Below are positions 8,781 to 18,852 of a stretch of 64,000 nt of DNA, piece by piece. This DNA comes from Cupriavidus sp. P-10 (GTDB lineage Bacteria; Pseudomonadota; Gammaproteobacteria; Burkholderiales; Burkholderiaceae), in contig NZ_AP025170.1 of NCBI RefSeq assembly GCF_003402535.2, positions 2,790,001 through 2,854,000 of the forward strand. The letters are read 5' to 3'. A model generated the notes under the pieces. That model made no database searches. It saw nothing but the letters and a program-made list of their open reading frames with translations, and was not told the DNA's origin. How positions within the stretch are numbered: position 1 is the stretch's first letter; each line of letters begins with the position of its first letter. Made by a program: the position numbers and the translations under genes.

Positions 8781-10349
8781 ATGCAGCCAGCAGACCCTTC
8801 GGCATCGGGCCGCAAACCTTACCGGATCGGCCAGGATTTCGAGCGCGGCCTGGTCTGGTTCCGGCGCGACCTGCGCGCCAGCGACCACGCGGCGCTGCAT
8901 TATGCCCTCAGGCATTGTGCCCGGGTATGGTGTGTCTTCGTGTTCGATCGCGACATCCTCGACCCGCTGCTGGCGCGCGGCCTGCAGGCGGACCGGCGCG
9001 TCGAGTTTATCCTCGATTCGGTGCGGGAGCTGGCCGACACGCTCGCCGCGGCAGGCGGCGGGCTGATCGTGCTGGACGACCGCGCTGTCGACACGATTCC
9101 CGCGCTGGCGCAAGCGCTGGACGTCCAGGCGGTCTTTGCCAACCACGACTACGAGCCTGCCGCCAGCGCCCGCGATGACACCGTGCGCCAGGCGCTGGCG
9201 GCACAGGTACGCCTGCTGTTCACGTTCAAGGATCAGGCCATCTTCGAGCGCGACGAGATCCTGAACGGCCAGCGCAAGCCGTTCTCGGTGTTCACGCCGT
9301 ACAAGAATGCCTGGCTGCGGACGGTGCAGCCGTTCGACCTGCGCCCGTATCCGATCGACCCGTACCTGCACGCGCTGGCGCCGGTGCCAAAGGCGTATCG
9401 CAAGCCGTTGCCGACGCTCGAACAGCTCGGCTTCCGCACCAGCAACCTCGCCGAGATCGCCATGCCGACCGGCGCCACAGGCGCACAAGCCCTGCTCGAA
9501 GAATTCACCGAGCGCATCGGCGACTACGGCCGCCGCCGCGACTACCCTGCCCTGCGCGGCCCCAGCTACCTGTCGGTGCACCTGCGCTTCGGCACCATCC
9601 CGATCCGCACGCTGGCGCGCACGGCGCACGAGGCGGTGCTGCGCGGCGGCGCCGACAGCGCGGGCGCGGCGGTGTGGTTGTCGGAGCTGGTCTGGCGCGA
9701 TTTCTATTTCATGATCCTGCACCACCATCCGCAAGTGGCCGACGGCGCCGCCTTCCACCCGGCCTATGACAAGATCCGCTGGCAGGACGGCGAAACCGGC
9801 GAGCGCTATTTCCGCGCCTGGTGCGATGCGGCCACCGGCTATCCGCTGGTCGATGCCGCCATGCTGCAGATCCGGCAGAGCGGCTATATGCACAACCGGC
9901 TGCGCATGGTCACGGCCAGCTTCCTGGTCAAGGACCTGGGCGTGGACTGGCGCCGCGGCGAGCAGTACTTTGCCGACCAGCTCAATGACTTCGATTTTTC
10001 CGCCAACAACGGGGGGTGGCAATGGGCGGCATCGACCGGCTGCGACGCGCAGCCGTGGTTCCGCATCTTCAACCCGGTGACGCAGTCGCAGAAGTTTGAC
10101 CCCCAGGGCCGCTTTATCCGCAAATACCTGCCGCAGCTGGCGGCGTTACCGGACAAATACCTGCATGCGCCATGGACAGCGCCCGACGATGTGCTGGCCG
10201 ACGCCGGCGTGCGGCTGGGCGAGGACTACCCGCGTCCGCTGGTGCAGCACGACGTGGCGCGCAAGGAAACGCTGGCGCGGTATGGGGTGGTGAAGGAAGC
10301 CGGCAAGCGCAGCGCCGCCGGCCTGGAGAAGGACGGCCCGGACGACTGA
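8781..10349 (+). CDS. phrB: Deoxyribodipyrimidine photolyase (class I CPD)
   Basis: Light-driven repair of cyclobutane pyrimidine dimers with FADH- and an antenna chromophore. From the ATG at 8781 the protein has 522 residues. The N-terminal photolyase domain starts at LVWFRRDLRASDH, and the FAD-binding C-terminal domain shows TGYPLVDAAM, GYMHNRLRM, and DFSANNGGWQWAAS. The 12 residues before this ATG, available from an upstream start, are not family-like. The gene is monocistronic and convergent with hemY (34-base gap). Confidence 0.95.
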   Translation: MQPADPSASGRKPYRIGQDFERGLVWFRRDLRASDHAALHYALRHCARVWCVFVFDRDILDPLLARGLQADRRVEFILDSVRELADTLAAAGGGLIVLDDRAVDTIPALAQALDVQAVFANHDYEPAASARDDTVRQALAAQVRLLFTFKDQAIFERDEILNGQRKPFSVFTPYKNAWLRTVQPFDLRPYPIDPYLHALAPVPKAYRKPLPTLEQLGFRTSNLAEIAMPTGATGAQALLEEFTERIGDYGRRRDYPALRGPSYLSVHLRFGTIPIRTLARTAHEAVLRGGADSAGAAVWLSELVWRDFYFMILHHHPQVADGAAFHPAYDKIRWQDGETGERYFRAWCDAATGYPLVDAAMLQIRQSGYMHNRLRMVTASFLVKDLGVDWRRGEQYFADQLNDFDFSANNGGWQWAASTGCDAQPWFRIFNPVTQSQKFDPQGRFIRKYLPQLAALPDKYLHAPWTAPDDVLADAGVRLGEDYPRPLVQHDVARKETLARYGVVKEAGKRSAAGLEKDGPDD

Positions 10350-10383
10350 ACGCCCGGCGTTGCGGCAGCGGCTGCCCGCTTGC

Positions 10384-11574
10384 TCAGGCCGCCAGCATGG
10401 CGCTTTCGCGATAGTGCCGCTGCGCGTCCTCGAAGCGCTCGGTTTCCTCGAACAGCCGGGCCAGCGCCAGGTGCGTGCGCACGCGCAGCCGGCGCTGCTG
10501 GTCGATATCTGCGTATTTCAGCGCGCGCTCGAAGCTGGACTGGGCCTTGCCCCACAGCTTCTCGCCCAGGCACAGCACGCCCAGCGTGTAGTAGAGGTCG
10601 GCATCGGCCGGATGCGCGGCCAGCCATTTTTCGGCCTGCTGGATCTGCGGCAATGCGTGGCCGGGCACCGCGCAGTCGGCGTAGCGCAGCACCAGGCGGC
10701 TGTCCCAGTTGACCTTGAGCGCGTCCTCGACAATGCGGCGGGCTTCGTTCTGCCGGCCCAGCGCGGCAAAGTAGCGCGCGGCGGGTTCGGCGATGCGCGT
10801 GGCGCGGCGCTCGTCGGCGGACAGCGAGCGCCAGAATTCACCGAGGGCGTCGGCATCGTGGCGGCGCTCGTCGAGCATGGCCTCGACCGCCATCTGCTTT
10901 AGCCGCAGCGCCAGCACCGGATGCAGCGCGTTGCGCTTCTCCAGCGAACGCGCCAGGCGCAGCACCTCGGACCAGTTTTTCAAGTGCTGGTGCGCGCGCA
11001 GCGCGATGCGCTGCACGTGGATCTGGCGTCCGCCCTGCGCCTGCAGCTGGGCGATGGTTTCCAGCGCGCCGTCGGCATCGCGGGCGTCGACCAGCAGCTC
11101 GGCCATCGACACCAGCCGGGCCTGCTCGCGCTCGGGGTCGGTCACCTGCGACATCCAGGCATCGCGCCGTTCGGTCTCCTGCATCCGGTGCGCGGCGCGC
11201 GCGCCGATCAGTGCCGCGGTCTGGGCCTGGTCGTCCCACGACTGGGCCTCGCGCGCGCAGCGCTCGGCGCGGGCAAAGCGGCCGGCGAACAGGTTCTCGA
11301 TCGATTCGCGCAGCGCCGCCTGCGCCTTGTTCATGCGGCTGCGTTCGCGGTAGGCGGCGGCGCGGCGGGGCATGTCGCCCAGATGGCGGATGGTGGACAT
11401 CACCGTCCAGACCACGAAGAACACCAGCAGCAGCAAGGCCAGCGCCAGGTTCAGCGACAGCTCGACACGGTAAGGCGGATAGAACAGCACCACATTGCTG
11501 TGGTTGAACTGCGTGAAGAGCGCCAGCCCGACGGCGCCGCCGAACAGGACCGCAACCCAGAACAGAAGGCGCAT
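10384..11574 (-). CDS. hemY: HemY family tetratricopeptide membrane protein
   Basis: Inner-membrane protein of 396 residues encoded beside heme genes in many proteobacteria; its biochemical role in tetrapyrrole metabolism is unclear. It has two N-terminal hydrophobic segments (about 3-22 and 42-62), then the HemY_N region and TPR-like helices to the C-terminus, for example near the end with LYYTLGVLCLGEKLW. It follows hemDX by only five bases, with its AAGGAG inside the end of hemDX, so the two are coupled. Confidence 0.92.
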   Translation of the reverse strand: MRLLFWVAVLFGGAVGLALFTQFNHSNVVLFYPPYRVELSLNLALALLLLVFFVVWTVMSTIRHLGDMPRRAAAYRERSRMNKAQAALRESIENLFAGRFARAERCAREAQSWDDQAQTAALIGARAAHRMQETERRDAWMSQVTDPEREQARLVSMAELLVDARDADGALETIAQLQAQGGRQIHVQRIALRAHQHLKNWSEVLRLARSLEKRNALHPVLALRLKQMAVEAMLDERRHDADALGEFWRSLSADERRATRIAEPAARYFAALGRQNEARRIVEDALKVNWDSRLVLRYADCAVPGHALPQIQQAEKWLAAHPADADLYYTLGVLCLGEKLWGKAQSSFERALKYADIDQQRRLRVRTHLALARLFEETERFEDAQRHYRESAMLAA

Positions 11575-11579
11575 GGGGC

Positions 11580-13889
11580 TTACTCCTTCTTCAGGGCGTG
11601 CAACGCGCCCAGGCTCTCGGACATGGTCGGCAACTGCACCGTGACCGCGCCCGCCTGTGCCTGCCTGAGCAGGGTCAGCACGCCCTGCACGCGGCGCGAC
11701 TTGGTGTCGAAATACCGGCCGATCATCGCCTGCGCGGCTGCGAGGTCGTTACGGAACACCGCCTCGTTGCGCGACAGCAGCGCCAGCCGCGCATTGAGCA
11801 GGCGCAGCTTGACGTTCTCGCGCAGGAACCAGCCCTGATCACCGGATAGCAGCAGCGCCTCGGCATCGTCGACCTTGCGGATGCGGACGACCTGGGCGAT
11901 CTCGTCGCGCAGATAGTTCCACAGGCGCGAGAACCAGCCGTTGGTGCTACCAGCGGCCGCGGGGCCGCTGGCCGCGCCCTTGCCGGCAGCGGCATCCTTG
12001 CGGGCATCGGCCTCGGTGCGTTCGAGCATGCGTTCGCTGGATAGCAGCGGCAACGCATCGACCTGGTTGATGGCTTCGTCCAGCTTGATCGCGGCGCCGG
12101 TCAGGTCGGTGTCGGGCACGGCCTTCATGCGCGCGATGTCGCGGGCAATGGCACGGCGCAGCAGGTTGTATTGCGGCTTGTCGGTGCGCGCCAGGCGGGC
12201 GTCGGCGCTTTGCAGCGCGGCCAGCGCGACCTGCACGTTGCCGGTCAGCTGCAGCTGCTGGCCGGCGTTGGTCAGCAGTTGCTGGATCTCGGCGATTTCC
12301 CAGTCGTCGCGGTTGCGCATCAGGTCTTGGTAGACCTGCTCCAGCGCCACCTGCTTGTCGCGGGTCTCGCCGACCTGGTTTTCGAGCGCGCCGACCTTGG
12401 CCTGCAGTTCCTTGACGGTGTCCTGCGCATTGCGCGTCAGTACGCGCGACTCCTGCACCAGCGCATCGTTGCTCTGCTGGCGCCGGGCGAGTTCGCCGGT
12501 CAGGTGGTCCACGCGCTGCTGCAGCCACCAGAAGCCGCCGGCAGTGGCCACCACCAGCACGGCCACCAGGGCCCACAGCGCCGCTGGCTTGCGCACGGCG
12601 GCAGGATGGCCGGCGGCGGACGCGGAAGCGCCAGGGCCCGGAGCGGGCGCGGAGGCCGCCGAAGCCGCCGAAGCTGCGGAAGGCGGCGGCGTAGCGGAGG
12701 AGGACGTGGTTTCTTGCGTCACGCGTTCGACCTTCGTTGACGTTGCAGGGACTGTGACAGCCGGCGCGAGCGCCGGTGCCTCGGCGCGCGCCGGGCTGGT
12801 GTCTGTTCTAGCGCTGGCGTGGCCCGCTCCGGACGAACCGGACGCACCGGACGCACCGGACGCACCGGACGCACCGGTCGCTCCGGCCATGCCCGGCACA
12901 GCGGCCACCGGAGCCGGATGCGGCACCGGACCGGCGTGGGCATCGGCCCATTGCCGGCACGCCACGAGCAGGCCGGCATCGCCCGGCGCGGCGCGCAGGA
13001 TATGGCTGAAGCCCAGTGCCAGCGCTTGTTCGGCGATTCTCGCATGCGGCGCGATGCACTGCACCTGCCTCAAGCCTGCATTTTCCTGCGGCGACAGGTG
13101 TTGACGCGCGAGCGTATCGAGGTTACGCACCGCCTCGGAGCTGGTCAGCAGCCATACATGGGGCGGCGCGCCGGCCTGCAGGCTGTCGCGCACGGCCTGC
13201 CACTGCATCGCGCCAGGCTCCGGCAGCGTGCGCCGGTAAGCCTCGACGGCCTCGACCACGGCACCGGCCTCGCGCAGGCGGTCGCCGAGCCAGTCGCGGC
13301 CGCCGTTGCCGCGGACGATCAGGACTGGCTTGCCGGCGAGCGTGGCGGGATCGAGCCGGGCCCAGAGCGCCTCGGAATCGAAGCGTGGGCCGTCAGCGTC
13401 GTGGGTGGCGTCGTGGGTGGCGTCGTGGTTGGCGTCGTGGTTGGCGTCGTGGTTGGCATCGTGATGGGAACCGTGATTGCCATTGTCGCCGGCATCGCCG
13501 GTGTCACCGGCGCCCTGCCCGTTGGTGGCGGCGCCAGCCGGCGCGATCACCCGGCAGGCGGGCGGCGCAATGCCGCGCTCGGCCAACGCAGCCACGCTGG
13601 CCGGGCCAACCACGGCGGCCGGCACCTGCGCCGGCCATTGCGCCGTGGCGGCACCCTGCACGCCGGCCAGCGCATCCAGCGCATAGGCGATGGCGTTGGG
13701 ACTGACAAAGACCACCAGCGCAAACTGCTCCAGCCGCGCCAATGCCGCGCGCAGCGGCGCGTCGTCGGCGGCCGGGCCGATCGCCAGCAGCGGAAAGCTG
13801 AGCACGTCGAGACCCGCGGCCTGCAGCGCCTCGGTCAGTTGCCGGGACTGCCCGGCGGGTCGTGTGACAACGACGGTCGGGCGGGGCAT
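11580..13889 (-). CDS. hemDX: Uroporphyrinogen-III synthase fused to HemX-like membrane domain
   Basis: The N-terminal part (1-about 315) is uroporphyrinogen-III synthase, which closes hydroxymethylbilane to uroporphyrinogen III. It starts at VVVTRPAGQ and includes SEALWARL, LIVRGNGGRDWL and WLLTSSEAVRNL. An Ala/Ser/Gly/Pro-rich linker (about 320-430) leads to one transmembrane helix (437-456), a coiled coil (457-530) and the HemX domain, annotated elsewhere as a uroporphyrin-III methyltransferase but without methyltransferase motifs. HemD-HemX fusions are known in Burkholderiales. The synthase domain carries a His/Asp/Asn-rich repeat insert (139-165), and the linker a GAS repeat. It lies ten bases after hemC. 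Confidence 0.93.
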   Translation of the reverse strand: MPRPTVVVTRPAGQSRQLTEALQAAGLDVLSFPLLAIGPAADDAPLRAALARLEQFALVVFVSPNAIAYALDALAGVQGAATAQWPAQVPAAVVGPASVAALAERGIAPPACRVIAPAGAATNGQGAGDTGDAGDNGNHGSHHDANHDANHDANHDATHDATHDADGPRFDSEALWARLDPATLAGKPVLIVRGNGGRDWLGDRLREAGAVVEAVEAYRRTLPEPGAMQWQAVRDSLQAGAPPHVWLLTSSEAVRNLDTLARQHLSPQENAGLRQVQCIAPHARIAEQALALGFSHILRAAPGDAGLLVACRQWADAHAGPVPHPAPVAAVPGMAGATGASGASGASGASGSSGAGHASARTDTSPARAEAPALAPAVTVPATSTKVERVTQETTSSSATPPPSAASAASAASAPAPGPGASASAAGHPAAVRKPAALWALVAVLVVATAGGFWWLQQRVDHLTGELARRQQSNDALVQESRVLTRNAQDTVKELQAKVGALENQVGETRDKQVALEQVYQDLMRNRDDWEIAEIQQLLTNAGQQLQLTGNVQVALAALQSADARLARTDKPQYNLLRRAIARDIARMKAVPDTDLTGAAIKLDEAINQVDALPLLSSERMLERTEADARKDAAAGKGAASGPAAAGSTNGWFSRLWNYLRDEIAQVVRIRKVDDAEALLLSGDQGWFLRENVKLRLLNARLALLSRNEAVFRNDLAAAQAMIGRYFDTKSRRVQGVLTLLRQAQAGAVTVQLPTMSESLGALHALKKE
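12830..12885. repeat. 9-bp tandem repeats in the hemDX linker
   Basis: Repeats of GGACGCACC encode (Gly-Ala-Ser)n in the linker between the HemD and HemX domains, about residues 338-353. The array is in frame, so copy number changes would only alter linker length. Confidence 0.75.
13402..13465. repeat. 12-bp tandem repeats encoding His-Asp-Ala-Asn units in HemD
   Basis: Five to six copies of a unit close to GGCGTCGTGGTT encode His-Asp-Ala-Asn/Thr on the minus strand (hemDX residues about 141-165). The repeat is a multiple of three and keeps the frame. It looks like a slippage-prone low-complexity insert. Confidence 0.8.
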
Positions 13890-13898
13890 CGGGCAGCC

Positions 13899-14918
13899 TC
13901 AGGCGGGTGCTTGCGTGCCGGAGGAGCCGGCTGCCGGATCGGCGAGCGCGGCGAGAATCGCTTCGGCGCCCTGCGCCAGCAGGTCGCGCGCGCAAGCCTG
14001 GCCGAGGGCTTCCGCGGCAGCCAGGTCGGTGGCCGGGCCGGCAACGGCGGCGCGCAGCCCGCGCGTGCCGTCGGGCATCCCGACAAAGGCGTCAAGCTTG
14101 AGCTGGTCGCCATCCCAGTATGCGTGGGCCGCCAGCGGCACCTGGCACGAACCGTTCAGCATGCGCGCCACGGCACGCTCGGCGGCCACGGCCAGCAGCG
14201 TCGGCTGGTGGTTGAGCGGAACCAGCCAGGCGGCCAGCTCGGGGCGATTGGACGGGATCTCGATGCCCAGCGCGCCCTGCCCGGCGGCGGGCAGCGAGGC
14301 CTCGACCGGGATCAGCGCGCGGATGCGGTCGCCCATGCCCAGGCGCTTGAGCCCCGCGGCAGCCAGGATGATGGCGCCGTATTCGCCGCGATCTAGCTTG
14401 CCGAGCCGGGTGTCGAGGTTGCCGCGCAGCGGCTTGACCACCAGGTGCGGATAGCGGCTGCGCAGCAAGGCTTCGCGGCGCAGGCTGGAGGTGCCGACCA
14501 CGGTCCCGGGCGGCATCTCGTCGAGCGAGGCAAAGCTGTTCGAAACCAGCGCGTCGCGCGGATCCTCGCGCTCCATCACAGCGGTCAGCGCAAAGCCGGG
14601 AGGCAGCTCCATCGGCACATCCTTGAGCGAATGCACCGCCAGGTCCGCGCGGCCTTCGTCCATCGCGAACTCCAGTTCTTTGACAAACAAACCCTTGCCG
14701 CCGACTTTCGACAGCGTACGGTCTAGAATCTGGTCTCCGCGCGTGGTCATGCCAAGAATAGACACGTCGCACGCGGGATAGTATTGTTGCAATGCAGCAC
14801 GCACATGTTCAGCCTGCCACATGGCCAGACGGCTCTCGCGGGAGGCAATGACGAGCTTTTGCGGAAGGTTGCTAGACACGACAGCGGTAGAGGAAGACGG
14901 GATGGCGGATGCTTGCAT
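13899..14918 (-). CDS. hemC: Porphobilinogen deaminase (hydroxymethylbilane synthase)
   Basis: Polymerises four porphobilinogens to hydroxymethylbilane on a covalently bound dipyrromethane cofactor. From the ATG at 14918 the protein has 339 residues. It shows [32 protein letters not shown], the [11 protein letters not shown] motif, and the [12 protein letters not shown] segment whose Cys normally carries the cofactor. The upstream in-frame extension to 15095 would overlap ppc and lacks family likeness. It is first in the hemC-hemDX-hemY operon and divergent from ppc with only 68 bases between starts. Confidence 0.96.
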   Translation of the reverse strand: MQASAIPSSSTAVVSSNLPQKLVIASRESRLAMWQAEHVRAALQQYYPACDVSILGMTTRGDQILDRTLSKVGGKGLFVKELEFAMDEGRADLAVHSLKDVPMELPPGFALTAVMEREDPRDALVSNSFASLDEMPPGTVVGTSSLRREALLRSRYPHLVVKPLRGNLDTRLGKLDRGEYGAIILAAAGLKRLGMGDRIRALIPVEASLPAAGQGALGIEIPSNRPELAAWLVPLNHQPTLLAVAAERAVARMLNGSCQVPLAAHAYWDGDQLKLDAFVGMPDGTRGLRAAVAGPATDLAAAEALGQACARDLLAQGAEAILAALADPAAGSSGTQAPA

Positions 14919-14960
14919 CCGTGAATGGTAGCACGCGACCCAATAGCCCCTCCGCACCAA

Positions 14961-14981
14961 TATAGATAAGCAGACGAGGAG
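14961..14981 (+). promoter_or_regulatory. -10-like element and ribosome binding site of ppc
   Basis: TATAGATAAG at 14961 resembles a -10 region, and GAGGAG at 14976-14981 sits five bases before the ppc ATG. The strong ribosome binding site decides the start and so the long N-terminal extension of the enzyme. Confidence 0.5.
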
Positions 14982-14986
14982 ATTGC

Positions 14987-17900
14987 ATGACGCAGCACGC
15001 TGCGCGCCCCACCGGCCGCAAGACCGCTTCGGGCCCATCGAGTGCATCGGCCGCGAAGGACCCGGCCGCCGGATCGGGTGAAGCAAACGGCGCATCCGCC
15101 ACCAAACCGACCCGCGCGGCCCGCCGCAGCGGCACCGAAGGCAGCAGCGGCACCAGCGGCACCAAGCCGCGCACCGCCAAGCGCGTCACCAAACCCCAGC
15201 TTTCCATCGTGTCGAGCAACGGAACCACTATCGCGGCCGCTGCCGGCCGCCGCACCCCCGACAAAGACCTGCCGCTGCGCGAGGACATCCGCTTCCTGGG
15301 CCGCCTGCTGGGCGAATGCCTGCGCGAGCAGGAAGGCGACGCCGCCTTCGAGGTGGTCGAGACCATCCGCCAGACCGCGGTGCGCTTCCGCCGCGAGAAC
15401 GACCGTGCCGCCGGCGCCGAGCTGGACCGGCTGCTCAAGCGCCTGTCCCGCGACCAGACCAACCAGGTGGTGCGCGCCTTCAGCTATTTCTCGCACCTGG
15501 CCAATATCGCCGAGGACCAGCACCACAACCGCCGCCGCCGCGTGCATGCGCTGGCCGGCTCGCCGCCGCAGGCCGGCAGCCTGCCGCACGCGCTGGAGAA
15601 AATCGACGCCGCCGGCGTGACCGGCAAGCAGCTGCGCAAGTTCCTGGACGAGGCGCTGATCGTGCCGGTGCTGACCGCGCACCCGACCGAAGTCCAGCGC
15701 AAGAGCATCCTGGACGCCGAGCGCGAGATCGCCCGCCTGCTGGCCGAGCGCGACCTGCCGACGACCGCGCGCGAGCGCGAGCACAATACCGCTCAGCTGC
15801 GCGCCAAGGTCACCACGCTGTGGCAGACCCGCATGCTGCGCGACGCGCGCCTGACGGTGGCCGATGAGATCGACAACGCGCTGTCTTACTACCGCACCTG
15901 TTTCCTGCGCGGCATCCCGCAGCTGATGACGGAGCTGGAAGAAGACATTGCCGCGGTGTTCCCGACCACGCGCAAGCGCAAGGGCACCCCGGGCACGCAG
16001 CCGGCACCGCTGGCGCCGTTCCTGCAGATGGGCTCGTGGATCGGTGGCGACCGCGACGGCAATCCCAACGTTACCGCCGAGACCCTGGAGCATGCCTCCA
16101 GCCAGCAGGCCCAGATGATCCTGGACTGGTATCTGGACGAAGTCCATGCGCTGGGCGCCGAACTGTCGATGTCGACGCTGATGGTCGACGCCAGCCCTGA
16201 GCTGCTGGCGCTGGCCGAGCGCTCGCCCGACCATTCCGAGCACCGTGCCGACGAGCCGTACCGCCGCGCGCTGATCGGCATCTACGCGCGCCTGGCCGCC
16301 ACCTGCAAGACGCTGACCGGCCACGCCGCGCCGCGCCGCCCGGTGGCGCCGGCCGAGCCCTACGACAGCGCCGAGGCCTTCGCCGCCGACGTGCAGCTGG
16401 TGATCGACTCGCTGCGCGAAAACCACGGCCAGGCGCTGGCAGGCGCCCGCATCGACGCGCTGGCGCGTGCCATCGGCGTGTTCGGCTTCCACCTGGCGTC
16501 GGTCGACATGCGCCAGGTGTCGGACGTGCATGAGGCCGTCATCGCCGAGCTGTTCGCCGCCGCCGGCATCGCCCCGGACTACGCCGCGCTGTCCGAGCAG
16601 CGCAAGCTGGAACTGCTGCTGGCCGAGCTGCGCCAGCCGCGCCTGCTGACGCTGCCGTGGCACGAGTACTCCGAGCAGACCCGCAAGGAGCTGGCAATCT
16701 TTGCCGCCGCGCGCGAGCTGCGCAAGCGCTACGGCAAGCGCATCGCGCGCAACTACATCATCTCGCACACCGAGACGCTGTCTGACCTGGTCGAGGTCAT
16801 GCTGCTGCAGAAGGAGTCCGGCATGCTGCAAGGCACGCTGGGCAGCAAGACCGACCCGGCGCGCATGGAGCTGATGGTGATCCCGCTGTTCGAGACCATC
16901 GAGGACTTGCGCAACGCCGCCGGCATCATGCAGTCGCTGCTGGACCTGCAAGGCTTCGATTCGGTGATCGCGCACCATGGCGTCGAGCAGGAAGTGATGC
17001 TCGGCTACTCGGACTCCAACAAGGACGGCGGCTTCCTGACCTCCACCTGGGAGCTGTACAAGGCCGAACTGGCGCTGGTGCAGCTGTTCGAGGAGCGCAA
17101 GGTCAAGCTGCGCCTGTTCCATGGCCGCGGCGGCACCGTCGGCCGTGGCGGCGGCCCGACCTACGACGCGATCCTGTCGCAGCCGCCGGGCACTGTGAAC
17201 GGCCAGATCCGCCTGACCGAGCAGGGCGAGATCATCAACAGCAAGTTCGCCAACGCCGAGATCGGCCGGCGCAACCTGGAGACGGTGGTCGCCGCCACGC
17301 TGGAAGCATCGCTGCTGCCGCAGCAGAACGCGCCCAGGGACCTCGACATGTTCGAGGCGGTGATGCAGCAGCTGTCGGACCGCGCCTTCTCGGCCTATCG
17401 CGACCTGGTCTACGAGACCCCGGGCTTCAAGGATTACTTCTTCGCCACCACGCCGATCACCGAGATCGCCGACCTGAACCTGGGTTCGCGTCCGGCCTCG
17501 CGCAAGCTGATGGACAAGAAGCACCGCCGCATCGAAGACCTGCGGGCAATCCCGTGGGGCTTCTCGTGGGGCCAGTGCCGGCTGCTGCTGCCGGGCTGGT
17601 ACGGCTTCGGCAGCGCGGTGAAGGCGTTGCTGGACAGCGCGCCGGACGACAAGGCACGCAAGTCCGCCGTCACCACGCTGCGCCGCATGGTCAAGACCTG
17701 GCCGTTCTTCTCCACGCTGCTGTCCAACATGGACATGGTGCTGGCCAAGACCGACCTGGCGGTGGCTTCGCGTTATGCACAACTGTGCGATGACGCGGCG
17801 CTGCGCCGCACCGTGTTCAACCGCATCAGCAAGGAATGGCACCTGACCAGCGAGATGCTCGCGCTGATCACCGGGCACCAGGACCGGCTGGCGGACAACC

Positions 17901-18076
17901 CACTGCTGGCGCGCTCGATCAAGAACCGTTTCGCCTACCTGGATCCGCTGAACCACTTGCAGGTGGAGCTGCTCAAGCGCTACCGGGCGGGCAAGGACGG
18001 GGACGATATCCGCGTCCGGCGCGGCATCCACCTGACCATCAACGGGGTAGCGGCGGGGCTGCGCAATACGGGCTGA
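14987..18076 (+). CDS. ppc: Phosphoenolpyruvate carboxylase
   Basis: Anaplerotic carboxylation of PEP to oxaloacetate. The 1029-residue protein is about 140 residues longer than the E. coli enzyme, largely because of a Ser/Thr/Lys/Ala-rich N-terminus (1-about 92) before [19 protein letters not shown]. Catalytic landmarks are [12 protein letters not shown] with the essential His, [27 protein letters not shown], the [14 protein letters not shown] loop, and the invariant C-terminal NTG. A clear ribosome binding site supports the ATG. It is monocistronic. The stop codon lies inside a 16-bp tandem duplication. Confidence 0.96.
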   Translation: MTQHAARPTGRKTASGPSSASAAKDPAAGSGEANGASATKPTRAARRSGTEGSSGTSGTKPRTAKRVTKPQLSIVSSNGTTIAAAAGRRTPDKDLPLREDIRFLGRLLGECLREQEGDAAFEVVETIRQTAVRFRRENDRAAGAELDRLLKRLSRDQTNQVVRAFSYFSHLANIAEDQHHNRRRRVHALAGSPPQAGSLPHALEKIDAAGVTGKQLRKFLDEALIVPVLTAHPTEVQRKSILDAEREIARLLAERDLPTTAREREHNTAQLRAKVTTLWQTRMLRDARLTVADEIDNALSYYRTCFLRGIPQLMTELEEDIAAVFPTTRKRKGTPGTQPAPLAPFLQMGSWIGGDRDGNPNVTAETLEHASSQQAQMILDWYLDEVHALGAELSMSTLMVDASPELLALAERSPDHSEHRADEPYRRALIGIYARLAATCKTLTGHAAPRRPVAPAEPYDSAEAFAADVQLVIDSLRENHGQALAGARIDALARAIGVFGFHLASVDMRQVSDVHEAVIAELFAAAGIAPDYAALSEQRKLELLLAELRQPRLLTLPWHEYSEQTRKELAIFAAARELRKRYGKRIARNYIISHTETLSDLVEVMLLQKESGMLQGTLGSKTDPARMELMVIPLFETIEDLRNAAGIMQSLLDLQGFDSVIAHHGVEQEVMLGYSDSNKDGGFLTSTWELYKAELALVQLFEERKVKLRLFHGRGGTVGRGGGPTYDAILSQPPGTVNGQIRLTEQGEIINSKFANAEIGRRNLETVVAATLEASLLPQQNAPRDLDMFEAVMQQLSDRAFSAYRDLVYETPGFKDYFFATTPITEIADLNLGSRPASRKLMDKKHRRIEDLRAIPWGFSWGQCRLLLPGWYGFGSAVKALLDSAPDDKARKSAVTTLRRMVKTWPFFSTLLSNMDMVLAKTDLAVASRYAQLCDDAALRRTVFNRISKEWHLTSEMLALITGHQDRLADNPLLARSIKNRFAYLDPLNHLQVELLKRYRAGKDGDDIRVRRGIHLTINGVAAGLRNTG

Positions 18077-18094
18077 CGGCAATACGGGCTGACG
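18063..18094. repeat. 16-bp tandem duplication spanning the ppc stop codon
   Basis: Two exact copies of GCAATACGGGCTGACG follow each other, with a third partial copy after them. The first contains the last ppc codons and its TGA; the second is non-coding. The length is not a multiple of three, so the second copy is out of frame. Confidence 0.85.
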
Positions 18095-18112
18095 GCAATC
18101 GCGGGACCGCCG

Positions 18113-18150
18113 GTTGGCTCCCTCTCCCATCATGGGAGAGCGGAGCCAAC
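18113..18150. terminator. Long hairpin between convergent ppc and the ferritin-like gene
   Basis: GTTGGCTCC at 18113-18121 pairs with GGAGCCAAC at 18142-18150, and the inner arms CTCTCCCAT and ATGGGAGAG also pair, with one bulged base. The stem is about 17 bp. It has no T-tract on either side, so it may act as a bidirectional or processing hairpin rather than a classical intrinsic terminator. Confidence 0.6.
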
Positions 18151-18171
18151 TATCGGCAAGTCCCTGTCGCT

Positions 18172-18783
18172 TCAACCAACAAACGCCCCCGGCACCGGGT
18201 CCTCACCCAGCGCATGCAGCAGGATCGCCCAGTGCATCGCCTCGTCCCCGAGGATGCTGCCGGCGGCCCGGGTCAGCTCGCGGTTGTGGAAGTTCGGCAG
18301 CACACCCAGGTAGGCGGCGGTCGCGCCCTTCTCCAGTCCCGCGGCAAAGCGCAGCACATCGGCCTGGTTCTTCAGGCTCTCGGTCGGAAACTTGTATTCC
18401 GACGCTTTCTTCGCCATCACCGGCGTGCCCCCCAGCTTCGACACCGTCCCGGCCAGCACCTGCGCATGGGCCTTGTGGTGGTCCTGGAACTTCACCGCGG
18501 TGGCCAGCACCGGCTTCTGCAGCAGCCCGCTCTCCGCGCCGACCTGGTAGGCGGCGATCGCCTGGTATTCCAGCCCCAGCGCGGTATTCAGGATATTGAT
18601 GTCGTCCTTGGTGCTGCCCGACTGCGTCTGCGCCCACGCCGGCATCGACTCGCCGAGCGTGATGACGGCCAGCGAGCCGAGTGCGAACAGGCCGGGCGCC
18701 TTGAGCAAGCCGCGCCGGCGGGCATCCGGCAGCGTGATGATGGTTCCGGCCTCGCGCGCGGGCTTCTGTGACATGCGGTCCAT
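18172..18783 (-). CDS. Exported ferritin-like domain protein
   Basis: A 203-residue protein with an N-terminal export signal containing ARRRGLLK and a hydrophobic stretch (about 30-50) ending near AWAQ. This looks like a twin-arginine leader, but with a Gly where Phe is usual, so the route is uncertain. The mature part is a ferritin-like four-helix bundle with candidate metal ligands in LEYQAIAAY, DHHKAHAQVL and GDEAMHWAILLH. The iron or oxidative-stress role is inferred from the fold only. AGGAG lies seven bases before the ATG at 18783. It is divergent from the ECF sigma gene, and an ECF-type promoter precedes it. Confidence 0.85.
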   Translation of the reverse strand: MDRMSQKPAREAGTIITLPDARRRGLLKAPGLFALGSLAVITLGESMPAWAQTQSGSTKDDINILNTALGLEYQAIAAYQVGAESGLLQKPVLATAVKFQDHHKAHAQVLAGTVSKLGGTPVMAKKASEYKFPTESLKNQADVLRFAAGLEKGATAAYLGVLPNFHNRELTRAAGSILGDEAMHWAILLHALGEDPVPGAFVG

Positions 18784-18852
18784 GGTGTTCTCCTGTGAGG
18801 GATGACAACGCGGCGCCCCGTTTGGCCGGGGTGCCTGGCTTGCGCCTGTCAC

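Noticed and set aside
13402..13465. Regular repeats in hemDX considered as a CRISPR array
   Set aside because: They are contiguous 12-bp in-frame repeats without spacers, and no cas genes are present.
11580..13889. HemX part as an active uroporphyrin-III C-methyltransferase
   Set aside because: The C-terminal half is a membrane helix, coiled coil and HemX domain without SAM-binding motifs, so the methyltransferase label used for such fusions is not supported.
14747..18175. A 1142-codon open frame on the minus strand covering all of ppc
   Set aside because: It is the antisense shadow of ppc, rich in Arg, Gln, His, Val and Ala with no domain; long antisense frames are expected at this GC content.
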